Of a stretch of 64,000 nucleotides of DNA, positions 37,176 through 49,200 are shown one piece after another (positions within the stretch are counted from its first letter, which is position 1; every line of letters starts with the position of its first letter). The notes below the pieces were generated by a model. It was not told the origin of the DNA and made no database searches. It saw only the letters and a program-made list of their open reading frames with translations. Made by a program: the position numbers and the translations under genes. The DNA lies in assembly GCA_963969595.1 (NCBI GenBank), contig OZ018408.1, positions 1,054,001-1,118,000 on the forward strand, given 5' to 3'. Source of the stretch: Neckera pumila (Eukaryota > Streptophyta > Bryopsida > Hypnales > Neckeraceae).

Positions 37176-38500
37176 GAGCATCCCCACAGCTGCTCAACAA
37201 GTGCCACAAACCTGGGGAGTTGTCATGCCCGGCCATTTTAATCCTAAAGGCCCAAGGCATTTTCTGGGACCGAAACCACTGAAAACTGCCATTTCGGTTG
37301 CAATCACTCAAGAAACCAAAAAAATCTTTTTCTTAGAATCTAATCGTAGGATCTTGTACTTTACTTGTCGTAGATCATGTGGTAAAAATTTCATGAAGTT
37401 TGATTGTACAAATTGGAAGATATTAGCATTTGAAGTTGGAAAAAGAAGTTTTTTTGAATTGTGGCCTGCAATTTCAGATGACTTTGGCCATTTGTAGATA
37501 TTTTTTGCACTACACACCATTAGGTTAAATTTTTTTATGTTGAATATTTGAGTTAAGAGTCGGGGAATTTTTTTTCAGAATGTCAAAACTTGATTTTCAC
37601 ATATAAATAAATTGTTAAGTAGAAGTAGGTCCAAAATTGAAAGAAACACTAAATCGTTAATAGCTCTTAGCTGGAATTAAAATACCATAATTCCGACAAT
37701 GAGATTGTTCTTGCAAACAAAATGAACCTTTGTAAAAAAAAATTGAAAAAATTTGAAAATTGCATTCAAAAATGAATTCTATAAGTTGTTTTTTGAAGAA
37801 CTCAAGATGCTAGACTGCCCGAAAAACAAGATTGTCTATAACTTTCTCATTTTGAGTCCAAATAGAAAGAATCAAAGCTTCAAATGTAGACAAAAACATG
37901 ATATTTGAGAAAAAAGTATTAAAAAAAATACAATTTTTTACCAGTTTTTTTTTCTGCCCAGCGAGTTGCTTTTTTGTCTTCAAGTGGCATAACATTTGCT
38001 CCCAAGCACCAATTGAAAAAAATTATATTTTTAGAAAGCTAATGTAATTCCCTATCCTCAAAAGAAGTTTAAAAAAATTAGGCCAAAGTTTCAGGTCACA
38101 CTAGCCTGCCCGAAATCCCAAGTGTCCCCCGAGGGGACTTTGGGCCTTTTTAGGGGTTAATTGCCCCATGGCATACACGGCAAGGGTCAAAAAATGGCCG
38201 GCCACAACTAAATTTTATGAGTACACGGTCAAATGGTGGAGCTTGCCCGCGGCTTGATATGGGCTCTTTTTGTCCTCTTTTGCAAATTTCAAGAAACTTT
38301 TTGAATATTTAAGCTTTTGCAATGTCGGCATTGATGAAGTGAATCAAGTGATGTAAGGTGGCGCTATGGGACTTGTGCCGACCTGGTTCCCCGTGTTCCA
38401 AGCCCGTATTGCCGTGTTGCCAAGAGTGGAACACACGGGCTAGAATCATTCAATTGGCACGAGCTGGGCGCTTTCCCCATCTGCAGTTGGGGGGATGCCC
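37176..38500. mobile_element. Harbinger-like element interrupted by a TTAA element
   Basis: The left end GAGCATCCCCACAGCTGC and the reverse complement of the right end, GGGCATCCCCCCAACTGC, are inverted repeats, flanked by direct TAA at 37173-37175 and 38501-38503. The element's own sequence is only about 400 bp: 37176-37237 and 38161-38500. The rest is the younger TTAA-bounded insertion 37238-38160. The ends are of the same type as those of the miniature element at 34019-34134. Confidence 0.7.
37238..38160. mobile_element. Non-autonomous piggyBac-like element (TTAA ends), copy 2, nested
   Basis: Bounded by TTAA at 37238-37241 and 38157-38160. The left end is TTAATCCTAAAGGCCCAAGG and the right end, reverse-complemented, is TTAACCCCTAAAAAGGCCCA. 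The interior is colinear with copies 1 and 3 (TAGGATCTT, AAATTTCATGAA..TTGA, AAGTAGGT.CAAAAT, CCCGAAAAACAAGATTGTC), though more diverged. No coding capacity. A GTCCCC-CGAGGGGAC hairpin sits just inside the right end. Confidence 0.75.
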
Positions 38501-38503
38501 TAA

Positions 38504-39486
38504 GGGAGGCAATCCATTTTTGATTGCTTAAGCAGTTAAGCTTACACATATTTGCAGGCTGGGTTTCTTCAGTGGGGAAATTTTCCCATGTGCTAAAATA
38601 GAATTTGGAAGGGTTCCATAGTTTTCTAGATTTTTATTTCTCAAAACATAATTACTATGAATTTTTCAGAGGAAGATTTTATTCCTGACTTGGAATCCGC
38701 ACCATAATTAATTACCTCCTTCACCAAAATTCAAGGTAAGAGAATAGCCTACAAAGCCAGAATGGGGGGGAGGGTGATCGGGAATGGGTTGTTGATGACA
38801 CACAAGGTTTTAGGTACTGACACCTATTTTTAAAAACTTTTGGAGTTTATAGTTTATTAAAAAAAAAATGCTTTCTTAAAGAATCTAAAACCTCCTTTCA
38901 ACTATCAACAAAATCTAACCAAAAAAAATTATGGTTTAATGAAATAAACCATGTTCCAACCTTTATTCAAGCTCATTTACTTAGACGTTATTACCTTAGG
39001 TATTCTTGTAATTATTATATAGGACGAAAATTATTTTTGTAATAATTTTTGAGATATTGATGCTTGGAAAAAGTACACAAGCTCGTGATGGCTAGCCAAC
39101 CTTGGCAATGCAACATCAATGGCCTCGGTTGTGGACCTTAGGTCAATGCTCTTACATTTATTGAATTTCAAATTTTATTTTAGGTCATTTGGTCATTTGG
39201 GTCATTTCATTTTTGGAAAAAGGTACATTATAGGTGTCAAAGCAAAATCAAATAGCTTCCCATTGTAGACTATAGAGAGGGGCTATTCTTTCTTTTTGGT
39301 TGCTAATGTAGTTCTCTACATGGTTCCGCCTGGATACAATATTAATGACAATCCAAAAACATCCCTTTGTCATGTGTGAAAGCTATGTAATTAACGGAAC
39401 ATCCAAAATAAGAATTTGTAATGTGATGCTTGATGACTATAAATCAACCATTTACAATTGTTGCACTAATGTCTTCTAAACAAATT
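38504..39486. other. Gene-free AT-rich stretch
   Basis: Stop-dense on both strands with no recognised repeat ends. Confidence 0.4.
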
Positions 39487-40232
39487 TTAACTCCTAAAAT
39501 TCTTTCCTATTTAAAGGCAAGAATAAGCTTCAAATACTCTTTGCCAAAAAAAATCTGAAAGCTTCATCAATTTTATTATTTTATGAATCCAATGGTATGA
39601 TCTTTTTGGGAACTCCTTTGAGTATATTTTTCCAATACTTCAAAGTGCAAAGCATTTCTGATTGCAAGATTATTATGCCTAAACTTCAAAAATTAGATTT
39701 TTCTAGAGAAAGGTGGTACAAAATGAAAGAGAAACCTAAATTACTAATAAATTTGAAATGAAATTAAAATTTGTCAATCCCAATGGTAAAAATGTTTTAG
39801 TAAGCAATACATATGCAATTTTAATTTGTTTATTTGAAAATTCGTCTAATTGAGTTTAGAAAAACAATTCATAAGATAAAATAATTTTTTTTCCTCCATG
39901 TCCTTAAAATAAAAGTCCTCATAACTTTCATCTCATCAATCAAAATACAATGGTATGATTTTTTTAGATGCAAATATGTCAATTCAATTAAATGAAAAAA
40001 AAAAAAAATTTCCAATATGTATATTTTTAGCTACCTACTTTGACAGTAAAATCACATAAGTCCTTATAACTTTGTTAATATTTATGAGAATGACTTAAAT
40101 CAAAGCTTCACATGCAGAGCATGATGATAAAAAGCTATTTAAAATTTTCATACACAATTTTTTTTAAGTTATAAGAGCTTGTCCAAGTTCTCAAAAAACT
40201 CATAGTGGGTTCTATAAAACTTTAGGAATTAA
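39487..40232. mobile_element. Degenerate TTAA-type element, copy 4 (tentative ends)
   Basis: The interior (about 39700-39810) matches the other TTAA elements in order: GGTGGTACAAAAT, GAAAGAGAAACCTAAA, GAAATTAAAAT and CAATCCCAATGGT. Candidate ends are TTAACTCCTAAAATTC at 39487 and ACTTTAGGAATTAA at 40219-40232, each a damaged version of the family terminus. The family membership of the core is better supported than the exact borders. Confidence 0.45.
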
Positions 40233-41257
40233 TTAAAAGGCTCTACTTGTCACTCCAAAGCAATGTCAAATCTATATTTTTTTAATATATGGAACCATAT
40301 ATTCAACCTAAAATCTCAATTGAAATTAGGACCAACATGTTTGTTACCACCTATATGCCTACATTTGAAGAAAATAATTAAAAATTTTGCTTAAGTTTTA
40401 TTAGGGAACACTCTTTGGGCTCACATATATTTCTAAGACTAACTCTCAATGCCCTCCAATAAACTAGTAAACTTTTGATGTAATCTAGTAAATTCTTTAA
40501 TTTTTATTATACTTTAGATATTTAGATATAATTAGTGCAAAAAATATACAAAGAAGGTATGGAATTTGAAATTTTGTAACATGTTTTGTGCCAATTTTGC
40601 ATAAAGCTTGCTTCTGTGGAAAACTCTATATAAAAATCCTCATAAATATAACTAAATACTAAAGAAATACATCCGATAAGTTTGTGTTGAGAATTTCTAC
40701 TTCCTAGGAAACAAATGTAAAAATTTGTCCCTTCTTTTGTGGTAAATAATGTTGACTGTATTTCTTGACCCGTCATGAATAATTCACAGGTTGCATTCAA
40801 AATATGAGTTCAAATTTTTTTAATTTGATCATTAGTGATAATATATAAATTCTAGCGTTTTTCCCTAGGTGAAAAATGTGAAACAACATTCCAAAATTTC
40901 ACCTCCAAGAAATGTTGGAAGGATTAAGGTCTGCACATCCATAATCAACATGGCCCCAAAAATGTGATATGTACCTAATTTTTTTTCTAGATATTGATTA
41001 CACAAGATGTATACAATCAAAATATGAAAGTCTATGAAAGCCCATTGTTGATTTTTGATATAGCTAGAAACAATACAGACTTTGAAAATTCATAACTTAT
41101 TCATACGGTGTCAATAATAATTATGATTGGTTGTAATTAGTATCAATTATAAGTGCACATGCCTTACTTTAGATGGATCCCTAATTCCTTGATCTTGCCC
41201 ATGCCTTCAACACCACTTCAACTAGACTATTAAAATACCATGTCTATTTATTCCTAA
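40233..41257. other. Gene-free AT-rich stretch
   Basis: No gene, RNA or element border recognised. Confidence 0.4.
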
Positions 41258-41814
41258 TTAATACCTAAAGGATCAAGGCACATTTTGGGCATAATTACAT
41301 TGTCAAAAACTTCCAATTTTTAGGGCATCAAGAAAAAATTGAAAAAATAAATTCAATGATACAAACTTGCAGGGAATAAAAGATTTAGAAATTTTGATTG
41401 TGCGGACTAAAAGATTATAGCGTTTGAAGTTAGAAGAACTTATTTTTTTCCAATCTTGCTTAGTAGGGTCAACAAACTTTAACACCTAGACATGAGATTT
41501 TTGCACTACTCATGGGTTTTTTTTATAGTTGCATCCTACATGATATTAATTACATAATTACCTACCAAATTCTAGAGGTTGAAGAGAAGTTTTGCACATG
41601 CTACTTGAAGCTGCCCACATTGCCTAGAAAGCTTCAAACAATATGACTTTTGTTGAGGCACCTGATAAAAAAAAAATCATTTTGCCAGCAAGGTGGTGCA
41701 TGTCCCACACCTTGTGTGAAAAGTTTAGAAAGATTCATTTGCAATTGACTTCATAAGAACCTACTTGAATTTTTCATTGGTTGTTTGTCGACCACTTGGC
41801 AATTTAGGGGTTAA
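41258..41814. mobile_element. TTAA-type element, short diverged copy 5
   Basis: TTAA at 41258-41261 opens TTAATACCTAAAGGATCAAGG, and the right end at 41811-41814, reverse-complemented, reads TTAACCCCTAAATTGCCAAG. The body retains family phrases (AGCGTTTGAAGTTAGAAGAA against copy 2's AGCATTTGAAGTTGGAAAAA) but is only 557 bp, so it looks internally deleted relative to the 0.9-1.1 kb copies. Confidence 0.65.
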
Positions 41815-42660
41815 GTTGATTAAATTTTACTTACCGGACCTTTTTCAACCTTACTAGTTTAGACTTGCAATTGTTGAATCCATCTTTCTCTCTCTCAAGT
41901 TCCACTTCTTGTAGGTATGATGAAGTTTTGTTTGCCAGATTGGTGAATGATTCCATTTCTAGAGATATTTGGTTGTGCTCCACTAGAAGGGCTGGAGCTC
42001 CATTGATTCCAAAGTATTCATTCCAACTTAGAGGTTGTGTACTCGATCTGTGAATTTTGGGTCAAAAGAAGCTTAACCATGCACATGCAAATTCTACTTG
42101 CTGCGTCTTGAAAAACTTGGGTGAGTATAAGTTAATGGGGGGCGAAACTGATCTTAAAGTATTCTGCCATGTGTCACGATACATTTTTATGTCCATGTTG
42201 TATGTGCTTGGAGAAGAGCACTTTTGTAGGGTTATCTTGTCAAGGTGTCCTGATTATGCATTCAAGTCTAAGGTAAGTACCTAAAATCAACCACTTTCTA
42301 AAACCCGGCACAGTCTAGATTCTAGTCTAAAATGTACTTCCATTATTTATGAAAGTCTATCGTCGATTTTAGGTGTGTCTATTTTCAGCACTTTGAAATG
42401 TTGTAGTTTATTCACATGGTGTCCAAAAAATGCATTCTAAGAGAATCTAGAATCTCCATTTGACTACCAACAAGACTCCACAAAAAAATTTCAGTATAAT
42501 AATGGGAACCATGTTGAAAATGTGCGATTTTGTGTTTCCAAGGTAGAACACACGCATGTTGAGACTCTCCTACAATAAGAAAAGTATGAATAAGTTAGTA
42601 ACCAATGAATTTGACTTTATTGTATAATTGCCCAAGCTATGGAGTGTATTGCCCAATAAA
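41815..42660. other. Gene-free stretch
   Basis: Two modest plus-strand open frames (41865-42053 and 42057-42284) are present without any recognised domain or splice support. I regard them as chance frames. Confidence 0.35.
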
Positions 42661-42957
42661 TTAGTCTACTCTAAAAGCGACCATGCTCTAAAAGTGATCA
42701 CGACATAGAGGTAGAATTTGCTTTCTTTAATGTATCAATAGTGTACATTACAGGAGGTGGTTGCTTTTAGTGACTATTGCGTTTCAACTTCAAAAATTTG
42801 TAACTAATTTCACAAAGGTCAAATTTTTTTGAAATGACTTGGGTTAGTGCCAATTCCATTTTTCTTCCTACAAAAATTTACTGAAAATTGTTTCAAGGAG
42901 ACTGGCTTCCCCAACAAGGCAATCAGCTCTTGAATGGTCGCTTTAAGAGCAGACTAA
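42661..42957. mobile_element. Miniature inverted-repeat element (TTAGTCT ends)
   Basis: The left end TTAGTCTACTCTAAAAGCGA and the reverse complement of the right end, TTAGTCTGCTCTTAAAGCGA, match at 18 of 20 positions, followed by CCAT in both. The body is non-coding. A diverged relative without intact ends lies near 34560-34790, and a scrap of the terminal motif occurs near 25705-25725 (TTCTAAAAGCGTCCACTAAG). The target duplication is unclear. Confidence 0.65.
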
Positions 42958-43370
42958 CTTAACTTTTACTGAATGTTTTTCCACACTGTCTTTTGCAACA
43001 GGTTGCCAACAGGGATCCAAAGTTAACAAACTTGTATTGCAATTGTGAATAATCCTACCAGCTATGGCTGCAGTAGATTACATGGTGATCCCTGCTGTGC
43101 GTATTGAAAACCTCGATGACTTATGTTATGCCTGACCCCTGGAACTCGATTTTTCATGGAAGTACTGCATGTGCATTTGTTGGTCCATTTTTTTTCTGTT
43201 TTCCTCTCCTTTTGGTTGTCTTGCTGGTTGTGCATGGAGAGCAATAATTTGGATAATGTGAAAGGTGTGAATGAGTTTCTGTGATGATTTTAGCGTTGCA
43301 CTGCTAATGATTTCCCCCCGTATGTTCTGAAACCAGGTGGATATGGTGATGGAGCCCTACCACAGAGAGC

Positions 43371-44531
43371 CTATAAATGAAGGTGGTATCTAAGTACAGT
43401 CCCCGATGCAGAGCAACCAGGATGAATTCAAAGGCATTCGTCCAGTTCTTCAAGATTTCTCAAGGACTGATGCTCGTGCTATTGAAGCGTCTTTGGATCC
43501 AGACGAACCTTGGGTGCATGCAACTGAGACTCGTGTAAGAACTCCTGGAGCAAGAGGTGTGCACCCATGGATTTATTCAAGTTTACTACTGTAGAAGTTT
43601 GTGCCATTGAAGGCTTTTAGGGGGGATTGAACTCAAATTCACTGTGTGATAAGCTTACGTCCGTTGGGTTGTCTTGCTGCAGTTAGTGATTAGCCAAGTA
43701 TTGCCTTCGTGTTTGGGTATTGTCGACAGCTCATTTTCAAGTGAATGAGGGACTATTTTGGAACATGTAGGCTTGGGCCTCGAAATTCTAGGGTTTTATG
43801 AACTAATACCTAAATGGCCAGAAGTGGTAGGTGTTGGAATATATCAATGTTGGAAGCTTCAAGGAAGGTAAGAAATGTACCAATACAGAGAACCCTAAAA
43901 TCCTACATTTTTGAATGATAGTTTAAGAAGGTATGTATTGGAAGTTACTGCAATTGAGTATTTGCATCCGAAGTGGCCACCTAGGGAAAAAAACTGAACG
44001 CTCCTGGTGCGGAAGTTTCAAGCGACCTCGTATTTGCAAGCAACGTGTCTGTCTATTTACTTGCTATGGATGAAAATTTCGCTCATGTGCATTTTTTTTC
44101 TGAGTACAGGCACCGATTAAGCAGGCTCCGCACGGGAAGTTCTTCTTCCAAGGGTTGCCGAGAAGCAACGGACGGCAGTCGGTGATTGAATGCAGAAGTG
44201 AATGCTCGTGAAGGCATAATACGACAGGTAGAGACTAGAGAGTTTAGCTTCTCTCAGCATACAGTATGATATTTAATTTGAAAATGCGTATGCTTGTGGA
44301 TTTCTTCACGTGCTATTCTGCCGGTACTCTCAACGTTTTCAGGGCTTTGAGAGTGATCTTTTCTACATCGTAGAATCTGGAGAATTGGAAGCACGATCTA
44401 TCATTCTGGAAGCACCTGCTGTAATAAAAGCGGAATACAGACAGGTTGCGAACGGCCCAATTGCATCAATCGCTTCAACTCAGTTTCAGTTTCAACGTCC
44501 CATTACCCTTGTTCGATGCATGCATAATTAA
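43371..44531 (+). CDS. Doubtful small spliced locus
   Basis: A TATAAAT box at about 43371 lies 35 bp before the ATG of MQSNQDEFKGIRPVLQDF. The frame runs to a good donor, CGT|GTAAGA, at 43533, and could join an acceptor TACAG|GCACCG near 44110, continuing in frame as APIKQAPHGKFFFQGLPRSN to a stop at about 44210, for a product of roughly 77 residues. A further acceptor near 44339 opens GFESDLFYIVESGELEAR, faintly like a cyclic-nucleotide-binding strand, but it does not connect in frame to the previous exon. No family recognised. It could be a small expressed gene, a long non-coding RNA or a decayed gene. Confidence 0.2.
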
Positions 44532-44799
44532 GGTATGTGGAAAATTTTAAAAGGTTACAGACTTTTGTTTCTCCTCAGTCATGAATTCCAAATGAATTGG
44601 CGTGTGTCGGACACACTGCTTTGCGAATCTGGCATGAGGTCGCGTGTGGCAAAGAATATGATCGATGCAGCGCCCTTGTCCGGCTCCGTAGCATGTGCAG
44701 CAACAAAGGTTCCCCGGGAAAATGACAAAAAACAATGGCAAGGGACACGATTAACTGAAGGTACTAGCAAGAGAGAGTCTTGGAACCTCTGAATTTAGG

Positions 44800-46253
44800 A
44801 AAAAAAATAGTTTAATGTAAGATGAGACTTCAAAATATTCTAATTAGTTCATTATGGAGATAATTTTGAGGGAAACTGAGGTTAATGGTGAGCAGGGTAA
44901 GTTATTTGCTTCCTTTTTCCAATGTCTCACCCTGGTATTTATGTGAGAATACCCAAGCTCATTGTTTGTAGTCTTATATTTAACATTTGTATCCCTAACT
45001 AGGTCAATTCCAACACTTGAGTGCCAAATTGGCATAAATTTGGAATTCAATTGTATTGAATGTCATTTTTTAATCTTCAAACTGTTGGACAAATTTCCAA
45101 TTCAAGTATTCAATTTCACAAAGAACTCCTACCTTTAAATTAATTTTGTCTTTTTGGATATTGCAATTGCTCTACAAATTTAACAAATTTTGGACATGCT
45201 TGAAAGATTGCTTAATTATTTATGAAACCAACCCAAACATAGTCTACTATACAATGTATTGTACACAATGTACACAATTTATTGTGCACCTCTGATTAGA
45301 TTGATTTTCAAGTATAGTCCTATTCAAACTTCTTCATATATAACAATCTCTAGAGGTAGCATTCTTCAATCCAAAGTCTGTTCTCCTTTGAACTAGAGCC
45401 AACCGTTTAAAGTGCGTAAGATAAACACACCCATTCAAATTCAAATTTACATTCTAATTTTTCTCTCCATTCTTGGAAGTCATGGGTCGTGGCACCAAGG
45501 ACCCCAAGTCAACCCCTCAAAGTCTAAAACCCAACATGACTTAAAATGACTTAAGATTATTGAACAAGTAGGCGCATCCCTTGTTTCTAAAAAGACTGAA
45601 ATTCATTCATCAGACACTTTTTGTCCTCCTTGCGGAGTGACAAGCTTGATTCAAGCGCTGAGGTCAAGACACCATGCTCGTCTGCCACAGGATATTCCAG
45701 ATCAGATAACAGTCAAGGAGAAATCATGTGATCGTATCTAACCCTGTTCGTAGATTCTGTGAGCGATGACAAGAAACAATCTGCAACAGAGGGGCTATTT
45801 AAACCAGCAGACCAAATCAGTACAGGTTGGTGCAATTGAACCTTCAAGTTGCAAGAAAGAAATACAAGCAGTGGCTCTAGTGCTGATGAATCGTCAACAA
45901 CAAATCAGCCAAGTACTAAGTAAGGACTCGTATCCAATGATGCAACACAGTAGGGTTACATTTACCTGAAATCTAGAATCCAATCAGCAAAAACTCGTGA
46001 TTTCGCCTATTATCTAACGGTACCATATAAAAATCTATGAGATAATTCTACTAAAATTGGAGTATTTCTGATACTGGCACCCTCAACTTGGCACCCAATA
46101 CTTACACAAGGGTTATTGGTTACCGGCAAAGTCAAAAGGGTTTTGAAGCCTAATAAAACTTGCTAATCTGAAATGGGCTGTAAGAACAAATTATCCCCTC
46201 GCAGCATGTACACATTCTCTCCGCAGAGCCCAGATGATTAAAATTACACTGAA
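44800..46253. other. Intergenic, 3' flank of the SPL7-like gene
   Basis: AT-rich to about 45480, then a slightly more complex stretch (45550-45970) with two short plus-strand frames of unknown nature. A palindromic TGTAC-rich cluster (ATTGTACACAATGTACACAA) lies at about 45257-45276. No gene is supported. Confidence 0.35.
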
Positions 46254-49200
46254 TCAGTTATTCCAAAGGCAGCGCCGCAACGATGTTGACAGAGAAGTAA
46301 CCTGTTCAGGGTGTTGTAGAACTACACAGAGCCCTGCACACGCCACCGTTGCACTTGCAACAGCGAACGCAAGCCTTAAGGGGCTCCCAACCCATGGATA
46401 ACGGAAACGACTCCCTCTCGTCCCTCGTTTAGGTAACAGAGACATTGTCATTAAATTGTCACTGCTGCTGCTGCTGCAAACTATGATGTGTGTATCCTTG
46501 TCCTCATCTGTCTGACCCAGGAAAGCACCACATGGGACGTGAATTTAGTAAGCGATTATACAGGATTTTCAAGATCAACATCATTCCTGAACTCCAAGAC
46601 ATAAACATAAAACATAAAACATTCCGGAACGACAGAGGACAGACCTCGCTTTGAGCTAGCGATGGTATGAGATGACTCCGGTTCAATTCTGGCGCAGCAA
46701 GCGACGGCAGTGTGTAGGCTGCCGGATGCTCAGTGCTTTCAGTCAAGATGTTTCTCCAGTCTAAGGAAGAATGGTCAAAAGCTCCAACTAATTTGTGCAA
46801 CACACCCCGCCTCTCAGCTGCTTCCAAAATGCGTTCAGCAACTCGTTCCCATCCTTTCGCATTCGCATAATTCAGCAGCAACTGGAGAAGTTGAATCAAA
46901 ACATTTGCATCCAGAGTGTGCTCCTTTAGCATCCAACCCAGATCATAGAGCAGGTCTTGCGCTTCGCAGCTACTAGTAAATAGCTCCAGGCTTTCCACTT
47001 CGTTGCAAAACTCTGCATCCCCAACTAGCACAACCATCGTGTTGCTGGGTCTTCCTTCATTCTCAACCTGGTGTAGACAAGTCCCGGTTCATGAAGTTCA
47101 TATGGCAGCATGTTGTTACCAGCAACGATGTAGAGCAATGAAGTACGTGGAAGTCCAAGACCAGAAGATTAATTCCACAAGCAAACTTAAGTAACCTCTT
47201 GTTTCAGACCAAACTTAGAGTGACAGCAGATAAATACAGTGTTCTCTTCTCATCCGACTATCATATGCATTGCATTAACCGATCATGCTTGCCAGTAATA
47301 TACGGAGACCCATAAGATAAAACATGAGGACAATCTAACTACAGCATTGTGCATATTAATCAATATATACCGAATGAATGGTACCTCGATGAAAACAGGC
47401 CCAGCTGCACACGGGTCTAGAGGTGGCACAACGATCTTCCACTTGTCCTCTTGCTTACTCGGGGAACTCTCTTTCAGCACCCAAGCAGCAATATACTTTC
47501 CCCCGTGAGACATCAACAACCTGCATTGGATATTAATTAGTGAGGTTCAAATATGATGATACAGGGCACGAGGGGATAACATGAACTGCAACCAAGAGGA
47601 CAATCTCCAGTCATTGTATTGCGATTGAGAACATACGAAAAATGAACTATTAAAACTGGCCAAAAGGATCTGAACAAGGGAACATTGATCAGTACCAACA
47701 CAATGTGCAAGTACTCAACGAGATATGCATAAAGGAACCCACTTTGTATTTGCTTGTCGCAAGTTGCGTCCAGTAATGCTTAGCATACAGCCAGTGCCAG
47801 CCCGGAAACATACAGGCTCAACAGACTGCAGGACCGGCATGCAGGGCATACAGTCTTCTTTCCCGCCGCTTCTGTTCACCGGCTTCCCTGTTCCCCAAAG
47901 CAACAATCTTAGCAGAAGATATGCACCAAAGTACATACAAGTTTGCAAAACGACTATCAACAACTCAACACAACATCAACTGTAATGAGTTCAGAGAGAA
48001 ACTTGCCATTTTCAAAGTGTACGGTCCGTCGACCAAGTTTGGCCTTAAAATATCCTTTTTCCCAGAAGCCTGATTCATTCAGTGGACTGCAGACAAGCTT
48101 CAAAACGGCACCTTCCCAGTCTGCATTCAGCTGCCAAAACCAAACACCAGTACATTAATTCCTTAATTAATATGGTGATGAGGACTCCAGAAACAGTCAA
48201 TCTGAAGAATGCGACTTCTCAAAAACAGCACATATAAATAAAAGCATGAAGAAAGATCCACGTCCATTACCTCCTCCCACATAAAATGTGGCATGGAAAT
48301 AAAAAGGGTGATGATGGTGCAACCAGAACGTATATACCCTTCCAGATCCACAGGCATATTCGATAACCACTCCAAAATCTGCAGTAGCATAAGCCATGTG
48401 TCCAAACTAAGTTGACGTTAGACAACCAGAATAGCTCTTCGTTCTAAGCAATCGTACTAAGTGATCCTATAGAAATTTCAGAATATCATGTAAATACTGA
48501 AAATCGCACCTGTTGCCTTAAATTTCGAGGAAAGTCCCCTGGGTTCCAGTCATACAGCTTGAAGGAGATCCGGCCAGTTGGGCACTGACAAACAGAAACC
48601 TCTTAGTATCATACAAACTAGTTCAACCCCTGAGAAGAAAAAATCAACAAGTACAAGGATTCATCATGGATTTTGAGAAGATAATGACCCTCAGTACAAC
48701 ATACACTGACTACAAAGATGTCGAAGCAGTAAAACGACCTTGTGTATGACTGAAAGAACACATAAAGCTACACAGCTACACAGCCGGACTCACCGAAGAT
48801 GCATATGCAGTCGACTTGTCGAACTTTGGAGTGGCACGAGATGCCGACTCAAAACCATGCGAAGGTAAGCTCTCATTAATGTTTGGAGAGTCCTCCAACA
48901 ACAATGCTAGCAAAGAATCTTCATCAACTCCACTTTTATGTCCGTTAAAAACACCGCCAGGCTTTTCAGTGGAGTTCCACAGTAAAGCAGACTCAGCAGG
49001 AATAGGAACATTGGAGTCAGGCACGTCAAAGTCCTGGGTCGATGGTGCAGAAAGCGCTTCTTGTGCTCCTGCAATAGACAAGATGTTTAAGAGGTAAGAA
49101 GCTGTGATAAAAAACTTATATCATTAAAAGCAAATCCCAACACACGATTCGGTGAATACATCACTATTCAGCATCCTCGATCTAAAAAACATACCATTAG

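Noticed and set aside
41865..42284. Two neighbouring plus-strand frames as a spliced gene
   Set aside because: No recognised domain and no convincing splice pair or promoter; they lie in transposon-rich sequence.
44339..44531. FYIVESGELEAR as a cyclic-nucleotide-binding domain
   Set aside because: Only one short strand resembles that fold; the phosphate-binding cassette is absent and the frame ends soon after.
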